The translations under genes and the position numbers were made by a program. 8,190 nt of DNA from Solirubrobacterales bacterium (lineage in GTDB: Bacteria > Actinomycetota > Thermoleophilia > Solirubrobacterales > Solirubrobacteraceae), in the NCBI GenBank assembly GCA_019240015.1, contig JAFAZB010000383.1:1-8190 (forward strand), read 5' to 3'. Below, one piece after another: positions 7,196 to 8,190 of the stretch. Under the pieces are notes generated by a model. That model was given only the letters and a program-made list of their open reading frames with translations. It searched no databases and had not been told where the DNA came from. The first letter of the stretch is position 1, and each line of letters begins with the position of its first letter.

Positions 7196-8190
7196 ATGTC
7201 TCGCAAGCATGTGGCTGCAGTTGCGGCCCTCGCCTGCGCCCTGGGATTCCCGGGCACGGCGCTTGCCCATGATCATTCGTCGTCGGCGGGGTCCCAGACC
7301 ACCGCGATCGGCGGCGATGGGGGCAATGGTGGCAACGGCGGCTCTGACAACACGCAGGTGAACGTCAACCACCCGGTGACGATCGCCGACAACGGCCTCG
7401 GCAACAAGGGCGCCGTCGCCAATGGCAGCAACAACGATGCCGCCAGCAACAACAACCAGGACAACTCGGGTGGCAACGGCGGCAACGGCGGCAAGGCCGT
7501 TGCGGTCAGCAAGAGCTCGAGCAGCTCCAGCTCCTGCCACTCGCAGTCCTACGACAGCAAGAAGGGCTCGTCCGAGTCGCGTACCACCGCGGTCGGTGGC
7601 GACGGCGGCAAGGGCGGCAACGGCGGCTCCGATAACACCCAGGTGAACGTCAACCACCCGGTGACGATCGCCGACAACGGCTTCGGCAACAAGGGCGCCG
7701 TCGCCAACCACAGCAACAACGACGCTGCCAGCAACAACTACCAGGACAACTCGGGCGGCAACGGCGGTAAGGGCGGCAAGGCCATCGCCATCGGCAGCAG
7801 CTCGCAGGGTTCGGGCTCATCGGACTACAAGTCCTATGACAAGAAGGACTCGTCCGGTTCGCACACCACCGCGATCGGCGGGGACGGCGGCAACGGCGGC
7901 AAGGGCGGCTCACACAACGAGCAGGTCAACGTCAATGCCCCGGTGACCGTCGCCGACAACGGCTTCGGCAACAAGGGAGCCGTCGCCAATGGCAGCAACA
8001 ACGACGCTGCCAGCAACAACTACCAGGACAACTCGGGCGGCAACGGCGGCAACGGCGGCAAGGCCATCGCCATCGGCAGCAGCTCGCAGGGTTCGGGCTC
8101 ATCGGACTACAAGTCCTATGACAAGAAGGACTCGTCCGGTTCGCACACCACCGCGATCGGCGGGGACGGCGGCAACGGCGGCAAGGGCGG
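7196..8190 (+). CDS. Secreted Gly/Asn-rich tandem-repeat protein, 3' partial
   Basis: The frame is open from ATG 7196 to the window edge (331 complete codons, no stop). Residues 1-24 are a clean signal peptide: SRKH, a hydrophobic core, then TALA before HDH. After a short Ser-rich linker, 94-95-residue units begin at residues 35, 130, 224 and 318 (the last cut off). Each unit has a glycine run (GGDGGNGGNGG type), a conserved core (QVNVNHPVTIADNG then GNKGAVAN and SNNDAASNN), a second glycine run ending KAIAIG or KAVAV, and a Ser/Lys/Asp/Tyr-rich linker. The only Cys after the signal peptide is Cys114, in the first linker. No membrane anchor or sorting signal is visible, but the C-terminus is missing. 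The glycine runs recall PE_PGRS proteins, and the N/Q-rich cores recall surface amyloid or coat proteins; neither is a family match. A surface or matrix structural role is inference. Confidence 0.85.
   Translation, partial: MSRKHVAAVAALACALGFPGTALAHDHSSSAGSQTTAIGGDGGNGGNGGSDNTQVNVNHPVTIADNGLGNKGAVANGSNNDAASNNNQDNSGGNGGNGGKAVAVSKSSSSSSSCHSQSYDSKKGSSESRTTAVGGDGGKGGNGGSDNTQVNVNHPVTIADNGFGNKGAVANHSNNDAASNNYQDNSGGNGGKGGKAIAIGSSSQGSGSSDYKSYDKKDSSGSHTTAIGGDGGNGGKGGSHNEQVNVNAPVTVADNGFGNKGAVANGSNNDAASNNYQDNSGGNGGNGGKAIAIGSSSQGSGSSDYKSYDKKDSSGSHTTAIGGDGGNGGKG
7298..8190 (+). repeat. Tandem 282-285-bp coding repeats
   Basis: Units start at 7298, 7583, 7865 and 8147, with periods of 285, 282 and 282 bp, all multiples of three, so the reading frame is kept. 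Bases 7772-7908 are identical over 137 bp to 8054-8190, where the window ends. The linker of the first unit is clearly divergent from the second and third. The array continues beyond the window. Confidence 0.95.

Noticed and set aside
7226..7240. Lipoprotein lipobox in the repeat protein (ALAC near residue 14)
   Set aside because: The -3 position is Ala rather than Leu and the hydrophobic core before the Cys is too short. The ALA site at residue 24 fits ordinary signal peptidase I cleavage.
7178..8019. Repeated minus-strand frames with hydrophobic starts (MLLAASLLLPLATAP type) recurring in each unit
   Set aside because: They look like signal peptides only because they are the antisense of AAC- and GGC-rich repeat codons. 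They recur with the repeat period, and the plus-strand frame with signal peptide and ribosome-binding site explains the DNA.
7298..8190. CRISPR-like periodic repeats
   Set aside because: The period is 282-285 bp, in frame and coding throughout, with no short palindromic repeats or unique spacers.

Overview
The window is uniformly GC-rich with GC-saturated third codon positions. It carries a LytR-CpsA-Psr (LCP) wall enzyme with a pair of Cys residues, several genes that look leaderless, and glycine/asparagine-rich secreted proteins. This suggests a high-GC actinobacterium. A Thermoleophilia-type lineage (Solirubrobacter/Conexibacter-like) is my best guess, from memory of protein style only.

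The left part (1-2308) holds ordinary metabolic genes. First is the C-terminal two thirds of an M42 metallo-aminopeptidase. A HAD-superfamily hydrolase follows, with its start obscured by a triplicated 19-bp repeat. A short-chain dehydrogenase lies convergent to the HAD gene. The middle part (2345-5974) holds an LCP-family protein with an extra C-terminal domain and a second membrane segment. Its 3' end overlaps that of a convergent EttA-type ABC-F ribosome factor by 29 bp. A 56-residue two-helix membrane protein, too short for ordinary gene finding, starts divergently only 5 bp from ettA.

The right part (5975-8190) differs in character. A relatively AT-rich intergenic stretch with nested inverted repeats leads into an Ala/Pro/Val-rich secreted protein with a C-terminal membrane anchor. 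Two overlapping, mutually exclusive hairpins come next. After them begins a secreted Gly/Asn-rich protein built of 94-95-residue tandem repeats that runs off the window. I do not recognise its family, and it is the most interesting object here.

The left-hand genes show no shared pathway. The LCP protein and the two secreted proteins all concern the cell envelope, and the last two may form a surface-structure locus, but that is inference. No mobile elements, tRNA, rRNA or CRISPR arrays were seen.
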